DNA of 33,768 nucleotides from contig JAFZLK010000079.1 of assembly GCA_017551515.1 (NCBI GenBank), forward strand, positions 1-33,768. The letters are read 5' to 3'. The notes beneath the pieces are model-generated. The model did no database searches, had not been told where the DNA came from, and saw only the letters and a program-made list of their open reading frames with translations. Positions within the stretch are counted from its first letter, which is position 1, and the number at the start of each line of letters is the position of its first letter. This document shows positions 24,382 through 33,100 of the stretch, in pieces. This DNA is from Bacteroidales bacterium. GTDB taxonomy: Bacteria; Bacteroidota; Bacteroidia; Bacteroidales; ML635J-15. A program made the translations under genes and the position numbers.

Positions 24382-25710
24382 CTAACATATAAACATTGCC
24401 ATATACAAAGGAAGATAAACTATGTCATCTACAATTTCCACATTTGAAGCGCACAAAACTATTGCACGCGAAATATTGTCTTTCTCGTTTGCCAATGCAT
24501 AATCTAGCGAAGCATGCTTCATATACGACTTACCCGATTTCACTTCAACCAAAATTATTCCATCATCACCCGACAGAACAAAATCAAGTTCGTGCTTGCT
24601 CTTCTTGTCGTAATAATGCAAAGCGAGTCCTTTTTTTGCAAATTCGTTGGCAACAAAATTTTCTGTCAATGCACCTTCATTCACATCTATTTCGCCATTC
24701 ATAATACTGAACTGCTTACCGTCAAGGCTCATACAGGTTACAATTCCTGTGTCGTGCATATATAGTTTGAACAGTTTTCGGTTTTCCACATTGGCAAAAG
24801 GCAGAGAAAAAGCGTTCACATTTATTGCATAATTTGCAAGTCCTGCATCCACAAGCCACTGTGTAGGGTCGGCATACCTGCGACGAGAAGCCCCATCTTC
24901 TATTTCAGAAAGCAGAAATCGCTTGTCCTGCTTAGCAAGTTGGGATGGGATACTATCAAATATCCTCTTTACCAAAACCTTGTCGGAACCTGCATACTTT
25001 GAAATATCTTTCCGATAGCCAGCAATCAAATCTCTCTGTACTTTGGTAATGGCATTGAAATCGCGAGTTGTAACAAAAGTATTAACAACTTCGGGAAGAC
25101 CACCTATTACAAGATATTTTCTAAAACATTCCATAATGCGGTCGTGAATGAACGGCGGGACTTCTGTCCTGTTATTGTATGATTTTTTCAGGACATCTAT
25201 TATTTCCCCAGAAATTCCACATGCCCAAAGAAACTCCTCAAAGTCAAGTGGATACATTTCAAGGCGACTTTCATAGCCTACTGGTATAGAGGCAATTTCT
25301 CCAACTGGTTCTTCACTATCGCTTCCTTTGTAGTTTATTCCAAGCAACGAACCAGATTCTATGTAATCAAAATATTCATCCTCAACGAGAAACTTTATTG
25401 CTGTACGGGCATTGGGACATTCTTGAATCTCATCAAAAAACACAAGCGTTTTGCCCTTAACAAAAGGACCAAAATCCATAGCCGTCAGATTCATAACTAC
25501 TGTGTCGGTATCAAGGTTACCATCGAATGCCTGTTTTGCAATCGGCTTCTTTATGAAATTTATTTCAACAAAATGTTTGTAGTTTTTCTTGCCAAACTCC
25601 CTGATGGTTGTAGTCTTTCCTACCTGCCTTGCGCCTTCAACAATTAGTGCTTTTTTACGCTCTAATTTTGACCATTCTTGTAGTTCGTTTACAATCTTTC
25701 GTTTAAGCAT
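24382..25710 (-). CDS. AAA_14/DUF4143 ATPase with PD-(D/E)XK-like C-terminus
   Basis: In this 442-residue protein, Walker A is GARQVGKT at 26-33, Walker B is VFFDEIQ (90-96), and YIESGSLLG follows as the sensor region. From ~220 the DUF4143 segment begins (KRIFDSIPSQLAKQDKRF, WLVDAGLANYA, MHDTGIV). Near the end, E-L-D-F-V-L and V-E-V-K-S-G-K are spaced like the catalytic core of PD-(D/E)XK nucleases, preceded by GALTENFVANEF. This is the standard layout of a large prokaryotic family with no settled function. It is unrelated in detail to the ATPase downstream. The start at 25710 follows a three-fold repeat array that covers its promoter. Confidence 0.9.
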   Translation of the reverse strand: MLKRKIVNELQEWSKLERKKALIVEGARQVGKTTTIREFGKKNYKHFVEINFIKKPIAKQAFDGNLDTDTVVMNLTAMDFGPFVKGKTLVFFDEIQECPNARTAIKFLVEDEYFDYIESGSLLGINYKGSDSEEPVGEIASIPVGYESRLEMYPLDFEEFLWACGISGEIIDVLKKSYNNRTEVPPFIHDRIMECFRKYLVIGGLPEVVNTFVTTRDFNAITKVQRDLIAGYRKDISKYAGSDKVLVKRIFDSIPSQLAKQDKRFLLSEIEDGASRRRYADPTQWLVDAGLANYAINVNAFSLPFANVENRKLFKLYMHDTGIVTCMSLDGKQFSIMNGEIDVNEGALTENFVANEFAKKGLALHYYDKKSKHELDFVLSGDDGIILVEVKSGKSYMKHASLDYALANEKDNISRAIVLCASNVEIVDDIVYLPLYMAMFIC

Positions 25711-25716
25711 AATTCT

Positions 25717-25797
25717 TACAACTTTTTTCCAGTATTTTCAGCGCAAAGATACAACTTTTTTCCAATGTTTTAAGCATGTTTTTACAACTTTTTTCCA
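25717..25797 (-). promoter_or_regulatory. Three 15-bp direct repeats at exact 33-bp period over the ATPase promoter
   Basis: TACAACTTTTTTCCA is present without a change at 25717-25731, 25750-25764 and 25783-25797, with 18-bp unrelated spacers. On the coding strand the unit reads TGGAAAAAAGTTGTA. The middle copy shares its last two bases (TA) with the -7 element TATCTTTG at 25751-25744. The first copy lies in the leader, seven bases before the ATG, and the third lies upstream of the -33 region. This is an iteron/operator array, probably for autoregulation by the downstream protein. Confidence 0.75.
25744..25751 (-). promoter_or_regulatory. -7 element of the DUF4143 ATPase gene
   Basis: Minus strand 25751-25744 reads TATCTTTG, an exact TAnnTTTG match, 33 bp before the ATG. 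TTA rather than TTG occurs at the 19-bp distance. Confidence 0.55.
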
Positions 25798-25845
25798 ACA
25801 AATATGAATGGGCAATAATTCAGAATTATTTTTGCGGGAGTATAT

Positions 25846-25878
25846 TTGTATAGGCAGGGTTGAACCCTGCCTATACAA
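25846..25878. repeat. 16-bp perfect palindrome, REP-like
   Basis: TTGTATAGGCAGGGTT (25846-25861) and its exact complement (25863-25878) are separated by one base. The core AGGCAGGGTT / AACCCTGCCT resembles short intergenic palindromes seen in many bacterial genomes. No T-run follows on either strand, so it is not a standard terminator. Confidence 0.6.
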
Positions 25879-25910
25879 TACACCGCAAACATTTCGTTTG
25901 GTTATCTTTC

Positions 25911-25929
25911 AAAAAAAACGCCTTAGGCG
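25911..25929 (-). terminator. Short hairpin with T-run, possible terminator
   Basis: Minus strand: CGCC-TAA-GGCG (25929-25919) followed by eight T residues (25918-25911). It lies about 160 bp beyond the stop of the lipoprotein gene at 26092, on the correct strand. The stem is only four base pairs, so efficiency would be low. Confidence 0.45.
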
Positions 25930-25978
25930 GTAATTATTCCGCATTCTTCCAAAAACCCAAACGCTAATCGACAGTGCA

Positions 25979-26091
25979 ACAGCCGTCCGCTCGTGGCTGG
26001 GTGGCACACTCCGTGTGCGCCACGCGCTACCGCCTGCGCTACCGCCGATTATGCCATCCTTGCCATTCTTGCTACTCCTGCCCGACAATGG
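25979..26091. other. GC-rich non-coding patch with hairpin
   Basis: 25981-26040 is about 73% G+C by count, far above the surrounding sequence. It contains GTGGCACAC / GTGTGCGCCAC (26001-26023), a bulged hairpin with a 3-nt loop. No convincing gene is present on either strand. It borders the 3' end of the lipoprotein gene, whose last ~200 bp are also GC-rich. It may be a decayed repeat or an acquired segment. Confidence 0.45.
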
Positions 26092-26988
26092 TTAGTTCTG
26101 AGACACGCAGACCGGACGAACAGATCGTCCAAAGTAGCGGTAGCAGCCGTCCACGCCGTAATCGCCCGAATCGAAGCTGAGGTCCCACGCGAAGACCGTT
26201 TCGTCCGTGATGAGCGAACTCGACCAGTAGAGGCCGTAGTAACTGGCCTCGTAGAACTCACTGTAGTAGCGGTAGCCAGCAGCAGGCAGGAAGATTGAGT
26301 TACCGTTAGGTCCTGTAAACAATTGTCCGTTTACTCCACTCTGGGTTGTCCATGTTACTGTGCAGTTGTCGATCAATTCCTGCATTTCCGTAACTGTCGG
26401 CATACGCCAGCCGGAACCCCAGTTGGCGGTGGCTGCATCGGCACTTGAAGGCAGAGTGGTCGGATTGCTGGAATAGGTATAGTTATCCTCAGTATATAAA
26501 CTCTTGGTGGTAGTTTCGCCCCATGCGTAGTAGTTGCCATAGTCAGTAGGTGTACTTGCGCCTACATTGCAGGTCGCCCACTTTGTTCCGCTTGGCAGAC
26601 CTAAATCAACCCAGTCGTGTCCGTTTAATGTACCTGTTGTCGATTGTGGCCCGGGTGTAGGAGCTGGCGTCGGATTTGTGCCATTGCTTGTCCACTGAGC
26701 GTACAAGGTCATATCGGCCGTGGCTGTTATGGTCTGCTGGTCGGTGTAACTTGCACCACTGCCGCCCTGCACGGTGTTCCAGCCTGTGAAAGTGTAACCT
26801 TCGTAGGTGAACGCATTGCGTGTGAGCGCCAGAGCCTCGCCCTCGGTGAAGGTCTGGGATTCCATTGTTCCAGTTCCGCCGTTTGGATTGAAAATTACCG
26901 TGTAGGTTTCTGGTCTGTTGCAGCCGCTAATCGCTATCATTACCGCTACGGAAACGATTGCGAACAATAAGAATATACTTCTTTTCAT
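26092..26988 (-). CDS. Surface lipoprotein with one InlB B-repeat and a Fibrobacter-major-type domain
   Basis: The ATG at 26988 gives 298 residues with a lipoprotein signal (MKRSIFLLFAIVSVAVMIAI-SGC, Cys23). The in-frame start 14 codons upstream adds no signal character. One InlB B-repeat (~28-100: FNPNGGTGTM...LYAQW) is followed by a Pro/Thr linker (PTPAPTPGP). The Fibrobacter-major-type domain follows, with VDLGLPSGTKWATCNVGAS, AWGETTT, RMPTVTEMQEL, FLPAAGYRYY and GRSVRPVC. It is closely related to 5966-7393 but lacks two repeats. The 3' third of the gene is about 58-60% G+C, unlike its neighbours. It is presumably exposed on the outer membrane; its ligand is unknown. Confidence 0.85.
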   Translation of the reverse strand: MKRSIFLLFAIVSVAVMIAISGCNRPETYTVIFNPNGGTGTMESQTFTEGEALALTRNAFTYEGYTFTGWNTVQGGSGASYTDQQTITATADMTLYAQWTSNGTNPTPAPTPGPQSTTGTLNGHDWVDLGLPSGTKWATCNVGASTPTDYGNYYAWGETTTKSLYTEDNYTYSSNPTTLPSSADAATANWGSGWRMPTVTEMQELIDNCTVTWTTQSGVNGQLFTGPNGNSIFLPAAGYRYYSEFYEASYYGLYWSSSLITDETVFAWDLSFDSGDYGVDGCYRYFGRSVRPVCVSQN

Positions 26989-27027
26989 CCTAAAAAATTT
27001 AAAATTATACTTAAGACTAATATCTTG

Positions 27028-27035
27028 CAAATGTA
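27028..27035 (-). promoter_or_regulatory. Putative -7 element for the single-repeat lipoprotein
   Basis: Minus strand 27035-27028 reads TACATTTG (TAnnTTTG), about 40 bp before the ATG at 26988. No -33 TTG is seen at the normal distance. Confidence 0.4.
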
Positions 27036-27070
27036 AAGATTTTTATTTGAATCATTATACGACATTCATT

Positions 27071-27787
27071 TTACTGATATTTAGAGAAGTAACCTCCGTT
27101 CAAAAATTCATCAACGGTAATCTGCACAAGTTTTTGCTCATCGAGAAGCCAAATGTGAGAACAATATTTTGCAGCCACATCAAGGTCGTGGCACGAGAAA
27201 ATTATGCACCTGTTTTCTGCCGATGCAATGTCCTTCAAATCAGACAATAACCTTCGTTTTGCAAAATAGTCAAGGAAGGCAGTCGGCTCATCCAACAAAA
27301 TGACAGGTGTTTGCTGAACCATAGCCCTGCAAATCATAGCCTTCTGCCTTTCACCATCGCTAACCTCAGCAATCATAGAATCGGCAATGCCCGACAAGCC
27401 AAACTTCTGTATAAAGTCCTCAATGATAGCATTATCGGCTTTAGTTCGGCGGTCAAAAATGTTAGTATATGGACTTCTGCCGACAGCAATAAGGTCGCGG
27501 ATGCGCATATTCAGCACCGCCTCAACCTTCGACGGAACAAAACTTATAAAACGGGACTTTTCGCGTGCCGAAATCCTACTCAACGGAACTCCGCAAATGC
27601 TTATTTGTCCGCCCAATGTTTTTTTCACACCGATGAGAGTATTGAGCATAGTGGTTTTGCCTGTGCCGTTTCGTCCGACAAGACAAATAAAATCTCCTGC
27701 ATTTGCCGACAAATCAACCGCTTGCGACACCAACGGACGCTTATGCCCGAAAACAAGTCCATCAATATTTAGCACCACCTCTCCCAT
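27071..27787 (-). CDS. ABC transporter ATP-binding protein, FecE/BtuD type
   Basis: This 238-residue nucleotide-binding subunit powers uptake of a metal chelate such as ferric siderophore, heme or cobalamin. Walker A is GRNGTGKT (~38-45). The ABC signature is VSDGERQK, with Asp in place of the second signature Gly as in several FecE-like proteins. Walker B is VILLDEPTAFLD and the H-loop is FSCHDLD. The start codon shares one base with the permease stop (TAATG), so translation is coupled. It is the last gene of the importer operon. Confidence 0.92.
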   Translation of the reverse strand: MGEVVLNIDGLVFGHKRPLVSQAVDLSANAGDFICLVGRNGTGKTTMLNTLIGVKKTLGGQISICGVPLSRISAREKSRFISFVPSKVEAVLNMRIRDLIAVGRSPYTNIFDRRTKADNAIIEDFIQKFGLSGIADSMIAEVSDGERQKAMICRAMVQQTPVILLDEPTAFLDYFAKRRLLSDLKDIASAENRCIIFSCHDLDVAAKYCSHIWLLDEQKLVQITVDEFLNGGYFSKYQ

Positions 27788-28812
27788 TATATCACTGTAC
27801 GCTGATTTTTAAAGACAATCCAAATAATGAACGGTGCACCGAGTATCGAAATCACCGCATTTATCGGCAGAACTCCCTGTGAATAAAGACAATGCGAAAG
27901 TATGTCGCCACAAAGCAGGAATGCCGCGCCCAAAATCATCGATGCAGGAATAAGCACAAAATGATTTGAGGTATTGAAAATCCACCTCGAAATATGCGGC
28001 ACAGCAAGTCCGATGAAACCCAACGGTCCGCAAAAAGCAGTAACCGCACCTGTCAACGCACTTACACCGACAAAGACAATCACTCGCAACCATTTGATAT
28101 TTAAGCCCATGCTAACAGCAAACTGTTCACCAAGAAGCAGGATGTTGAGCTTTTTGGAAAATAGATAAAGCACCACGCAAACAATAATGCACACAGGCAC
28201 AAGCACAATCGAATCATCGAACGAGACCGAGTCGAGGCTTCCCATAGTCCACACCACATACGACTTTACATTGACTTCGTTCGAGAAGAACTGCATCACA
28301 TTTACCACCGATGCCACCACGCCAGAAACGAGGATACCAACGATTAGAATGCTCAAAATATCCTTCACGCGCATGCTTACTGCAAGAATAAGCATCAACA
28401 CGGCAGCCGAACCAATGCCAGCGGCAATAAGTATTGCCAAGTTGGACACATCTGCCGACGACGGCAGGAAAAGTCCGCTACCAAGCACAATCACCGCCAC
28501 GCCCAGACTTGCACCATTGCTAATGCCAAGCACATACGGACCAGCAAGCGGATTTCGGAAAACCGTCTGCATCAGCAAACCCGACACCGACAAGGCTGCA
28601 CCCGCAACCATCGCGGTTATCAGTCGAGCCAAACGGAACTCTCGAATCGTAAACTGGTAATCCACAGACAAATCCGAACCGCCGAAGATATAACTGAAGA
28701 TGTCCGACAGCGGAATTTTGTTTGAACCTGTGCAGACATCAAGGATTGCCAGCGCAATCAGCGCGACTATTATCAAAGCATACCTTATAATATATGACAG
28801 ACTGCGGTTCAA
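27787..28812 (-). CDS. FecCD-family ABC transporter permease
   Basis: The 341-residue integral membrane protein has about ten hydrophobic helices and is a typical BtuC/FecCD length. It shows the family signatures LARLITAMVAGAALSVSGLLMQTVFRNPLAGPYVLGISNGAS (~53-95), split by a helix boundary, and GPLGFIGLAVPHISR (~263-277). It forms the inner-membrane channel, as a homodimer because only one permease gene is present, for a siderophore, heme or cobalamin importer. A repeat-derived small frame overlaps its start by four bases (ATGA), so an inserted repeat now lies directly before the start codon. Confidence 0.93.
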   Translation of the reverse strand: MNRSLSYIIRYALIIVALIALAILDVCTGSNKIPLSDIFSYIFGGSDLSVDYQFTIREFRLARLITAMVAGAALSVSGLLMQTVFRNPLAGPYVLGISNGASLGVAVIVLGSGLFLPSSADVSNLAILIAAGIGSAAVLMLILAVSMRVKDILSILIVGILVSGVVASVVNVMQFFSNEVNVKSYVVWTMGSLDSVSFDDSIVLVPVCIIVCVVLYLFSKKLNILLLGEQFAVSMGLNIKWLRVIVFVGVSALTGAVTAFCGPLGFIGLAVPHISRWIFNTSNHFVLIPASMILGAAFLLCGDILSHCLYSQGVLPINAVISILGAPFIIWIVFKNQRTVI

Positions 28813-28839
28813 TGTTCGAAAGTTTTATTATCCCTATCC

Positions 28840-29000
28840 GTCATTCCGTAAAGCTGAACGAACCGACTAAGGTACATGTCGTGTGAGTTCGCTTGTACGG
28901 AATCTCCATCTGGAATCGTTTCAGTAGGAGATTCCGCACAGTTTAACAATATTACGCTCCCCGTTCCGTATCGCGTTATTGTTATAACTTGCGGAATGAC
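28840..29000 (-). repeat. ~160-bp palindromic intergenic element inside the ABC importer operon
   Basis: Outer arms GTCATTCCG (28840-28848) and CGGAATGAC (28992-29000) are perfect inverted repeats. An inner pair, CGGAATCTCC (28898-28907) and GGAGATTCCG (28927-28936), is also perfect. The CATTCCG / GGAATCTCC wording is that of a class of dispersed intergenic repeats I recognise from Bacteroidota and other genomes. On the minus strand it contains a 75-codon open frame (29036-28809) starting MDNYLYNTKKQP. That frame has no recognisable domain and is most likely a by-product, although it ends in an ATGA overlap with the permease start. Confidence 0.65.
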
Positions 29001-29056
29001 TGGTTGTTTCTTTGTATTATATAAATAATTATCCATACAATTGGGACAAAAATTTC

Positions 29057-30118
29057 TTATTCCAACTTCATGTAATAGTGTAAATCGGCATCATCGCCAG
29101 TGAAAATCTTGTGCAAATCGAGCAAAATTATGTCGGGATGCACAATGCCGGATTCCCAGAAGTCGCTACCACCGTATTCGCTGGTTATCTTGTTGTTATT
29201 ATAAATACAAGCATTTTTGTAAGGAGCAAAGTTCTCAAGTCGCGAATCGACATCGAGTATCTGCGAACGCTTTGTTTTCTCGTTTGTATTCAACCACACA
29301 TCGGCATCACTTGCCTGACTGAACACCTTTTCAAGCGAATATGGCAGACTTTCAGTCGATTCATTGTCAAATATATACTGACCGCCTGCTTCCTTTATAA
29401 AGTTTGCAAAGAAACTATTTCCACCCGGAACCCACCAAGTACCTTTCCACGGAAGACTTACAAGCACCTTTGGACTTTTCTCCACTGGCATATCCTTGAT
29501 TTCATTGTACCTGTTTTCGACACTATCAAAGTAGTTTTCTGCCATTTCAAGCTTGTCGTAAAAACAACCGAAGAACTTTATCCATTCGGTTCTACCCATA
29601 GGTTTTGGTTCAAGGTAATCGTCAACAATCACAACGGGAATACCAATTTTCTCCAACTTTTGGAATCCCGAAATCGACTCATTGTCAATGCCGTATGCGA
29701 ACACAACATCAGGTTTCTGGGAAATTATGCGTTCCATATCGAGTTGCTTGTCATAGCCGATTTCGTAAATTTTGCCATCTTCAATCATCTTTGCCACAAC
29801 AGGGTCGCAAACATACTTTGTTCCGCTGATACCGGTTATAGTTGAGGCTTCGCCAAGTTGTGAAATAAACGCCGTATGCGTAGTCGATAAGCACACCGCG
29901 CTATGAATAGGTATTTGAATTGTCGAATCCGTTTTTTCGCGAGATAGGTGCAACAATGTGCCATTTCGCGTAAGTGTTATGTCATAACCAGCATCCGTTG
30001 CCGAAATTCCAAAATTCTGGGAATAGCGATTTCCCTCAACAGTCTCTCTTTCGTGCCTGTAATCCTTGCATGACGACAAAAGCGCAAGGGCAAGCAGTAT
30101 GTAAATCAACCTTTTCAT
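29057..30118 (-). CDS. ABC transporter substrate-binding lipoprotein (FecB/BtuF type)
   Basis: The 353-residue protein has a lipoprotein signal (MKRLIYILLALALLSSC, Cys17). It has the TroA/BtuF-type two-lobe fold. Conserved stretches are VCLSTTHTAFISQLGEAS near 72-89, KPDVVFAYG near 133-141 and GIPVVIVDDYLEPKPMGRTEWIKFFG near 157-182. WVPGGNSFFANFIKEAGG follows, with HPDIILLDLHKIF near the end. It captures the chelate (siderophore, heme or cobalamin) and delivers it to the downstream permease. No TonB receptor or cobalamin riboswitch is visible nearby, so the ligand is undecided. It is the first gene of the importer operon, separated from the permease by the inserted repeat. Confidence 0.9.
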   Translation of the reverse strand: MKRLIYILLALALLSSCKDYRHERETVEGNRYSQNFGISATDAGYDITLTRNGTLLHLSREKTDSTIQIPIHSAVCLSTTHTAFISQLGEASTITGISGTKYVCDPVVAKMIEDGKIYEIGYDKQLDMERIISQKPDVVFAYGIDNESISGFQKLEKIGIPVVIVDDYLEPKPMGRTEWIKFFGCFYDKLEMAENYFDSVENRYNEIKDMPVEKSPKVLVSLPWKGTWWVPGGNSFFANFIKEAGGQYIFDNESTESLPYSLEKVFSQASDADVWLNTNEKTKRSQILDVDSRLENFAPYKNACIYNNNKITSEYGGSDFWESGIVHPDIILLDLHKIFTGDDADLHYYMKLE

Positions 30119-30164
30119 AAAAAAACTTCCGACTACAAAGATAGTCGGAAGTTTTCAATTACAA
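30119..30164 (-). promoter_or_regulatory. Terminator hairpin with a promoter embedded in its loop
   Basis: 14-bp perfect arms at 30155-30142 and 30135-30122 enclose a 6-nt loop and end in a T-run touching the ATG at 30118; this terminates transcription of the protease gene upstream. The loop and its last pairs contain TATCTTTG (30143-30136), an exact -7 element, with TTG at 30164-30162 (18-bp spacer). The importer promoter therefore lies inside the terminator, and its leader would be only about 11-13 nt. Confidence 0.65.
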
Positions 30165-30177
30165 TTAATGTTTTATG

Positions 30178-33100
30178 CTATTTTGTCAACATAATCTTTT
30201 TGTTTGCGACAAAAGTAGAAGAGCTTATCCTAACGATGTATAGTCCTTCAGGATATGAAGAAATATCCATTGAATAATCGCTAGTTCCGCTTACCTTCAC
30301 AGACGAAACCAATCTGCCGAGAGCATCGTACATTTCAACATCGTAGCCATTAACATCCTGATTTCCGAATGATATATTCAGCAATCCTGATGTTGGGTTC
30401 GGAAATACTTCAATAGTATTGTTTTCTGCATCTAATTCTTCAATGTCGTTTTCAAGACAAGAAACAGGCTCTATAGGCAACGAAGTATTGAACGAGAGCA
30501 AATCTGGTGATGTGTACCAAACTCCGCCCTTCTGTACCGACATGGTATTCAATCCGTTGTATGCTCTGTTTGTTACAACAGGCACGACAAACAAATCATC
30601 ATTAATATCATCGTTGTTACTGTCATTATAATTCAACTTAAAACCGACATGGAACGGACCTGTAACTACAATTGGACTGTCGAAGCTGACAAGAGTTGTC
30701 TGACCTGCTGTCAAATCCCTCATATACATCTTCTTAGTTCCGAGTTCTTCACCAGGCATACCATTGTCATCATTCCAAACACAGAATGTCACCCTTGTAT
30801 TAACATCTCCGTAAACAGACTGGGTTACAGGCACAAGCAATCCACGTACCTGTGAAAATGTATAGGTATTGTGATAATCTGCATAAGCCTTGACTTTCTT
30901 TCCGTTATGTCCCGCATAAAATCCCCAAGTACCAGAAACCGATTTCGCGCCCAATACATCTCCAGTGAAAATATTGCTCAAGGTATCGCAATACGAAGCA
31001 ACCTGACCATTATATACTCGGATATAGTTCTCCTTTGTAATGGACGATGAACCACAGGAATTTGATACCGTCAATGTAACACTGTATATACCAGGAGTAG
31101 AATACAAAACCCCATTCAATGGTGAAAATTCTGTAGATGTACGCGGAGAACCGCCTTCGAAAATCCACTGCGAATAAGATGGATTATTTGTCGAAATATT
31201 TTCGAACATTACAACTTCACCATAAGCAATCAACCTGTTTTCAGCTCTGAAATCAACTTGAGGAGGATTGTTACATGGATCAGCCTCGGATACCACTATG
31301 TACATTTCCTTTGTAATTTCATCTGTACCAATGTTATTTCCAACTGTCAACTTTACATTATATGAACCTGGGGTGTTATATACCACAGAAGGATTGGGTT
31401 GGTTACTTGTTGCTGGTGTTCCTCCTTCAAATTCCCATGTCCACCTATATGGATATGCAGTACTGAGGTCGATGAAATTTACGGTTTCACCAGGATGAAC
31501 GAGCGTCTTGTTGGATGTAAAGTTTGCAACTGGACGTTCATCTGAATGAGGAACCACTCTGATATAATTTTCCTTCAATTCAATATCTTGTACACCATTA
31601 GTCTTGCGACATCTTAATTCAACATTATATGTACCAACTTCTTGATATGCAATTACAGGTGGCACAGAATCAGAAACGTTTTCTGGAGTTCCGCCGTCGA
31701 AACGCCATGCCCACTGGTCAAACGGACCATTTTGCGACAAGTTTGTAAACCTAACCACACCGCCTACAGGAATAATTGTGATATTTGCCTCAAAATCTGC
31801 TATTGGTAATATAGGATTATTTTCGACAATTATACACCCTTCGCAAACTTCTGAATCGTAATCCCCATTAGCATTCTGGACATACAATGTAACATTGTAA
31901 GTTCCAGGAGTATTGTAGCATATATTTGTAGGATTCTGCTGCGTTGAGCTTACGGTTTCTGCGCCCTGGAATGTCCAAGTCCAAGATGTAGGCGAACCCG
32001 ATGACCTGTCTGTAAAGTTAATGCATTCACCAATAATAATACTATACGATGATGCGACAAATGCCGCAGCCAATTCTCCGTTTGGATCTGGAGGCGGAAC
32101 ATCGCCATTTTCGTTAACTGTTATATATGCATTCTTTGTTTCAGTATCCTCTTCTGTTCCGTTTGACACAGTCAATGAAACATTGTAAGTCCCTGCCGTT
32201 GAATACACTACACTTGGATTTTGCGAAGTTGAGCTACTTGGGGTACCACCTGGGAAAGACCACGACCACGAAGTAGGGTTGCCAGTTGATGCATCGCGGA
32301 AAGCAACAGTTCCACCAACCGAAAGAGTTGTGGGGGTTCCCGAAAATTCAGCATTGATTGTTGATGGGGTTGGTGGATTCGGATCCGTTCCAGAATTAGG
32401 ATAACGCCCATCACAAGTCTCATCATTAGTATTCTGTGGGTCAAGCCATGGTTTAAGTTGATTAGCACTTGAAGTTCCTCCATTATCCCAGTGAAGATCG
32501 AAACGACCATACATATCACTACGGTTTTGTCCTGTTGCCGAACAAGAAGATGAACCTCCTGTTAGTGTTCCGACAATCAACTTGTTCGCCCCATTAAACA
32601 AAGGAGAACCTGAAGATCCTTGCTCTGTAACTCCTGTAATGTCATTATTGTTATTCTGCCATTTAGTCCACCAGTGACCGTTTGGCGTATTGGTTGACTG
32701 ATATGTCTGAGCTACAAGTTGTTCGGTAAAGAAAGATATTTTCTTAATATCACCGCCAGGATGATGAATTCCAGCCCCCGACTGTGCCCCTGTAGTATTT
32801 CTATCCCAACCGTTATAATATGCGCCAATTTCTTCTAGTTCATCTTCTGTTGTATTAAGCAACAATAGCAAGAAATCCGTTCCCGATGCCTGGTTTCCAG
32901 AAGGACGTGCCTTTAATGTACAACCTGTAACTGTCTGATACTGTGGTTCTGTAGTAGGATTTGTACATCCCGATGCCTCGAAATTGAAGTAAAATTCCCA
33001 CTGATCGAAATAACCATCGCCATCTTCTCCACCACAATGGTCGGCAGTAAGAAAATATGGCGTTCCATCGTTGGAGGTATTGTTAACCAACGTTCCTGTG

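Noticed and set aside
25717..25797. CRISPR-like array from the three 33-bp-period repeats
   Set aside because: Repeats are 15 bp with 18-bp spacers, too short for CRISPR. They overlap a promoter and no cas genes are present, so an operator fits better.
28809..29036. 75-codon open frame between the importer genes as a real protein
   Set aside because: It runs through nested inverted repeats of a dispersed-type element, has no recognisable domain or signal, and its protein sequence looks repeat-derived. It is reported with the repeat instead.
29111..29845. 244-codon plus-strand frame opposite the substrate-binding protein
   Set aside because: It is antisense to a confident lipoprotein gene and lacks any family signature.
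30119..30177. Cobalamin riboswitch before the importer operon
   Set aside because: Only 59 bp lie between the genes and they are fully explained by the terminator and promoter; there is no room for the riboswitch fold.
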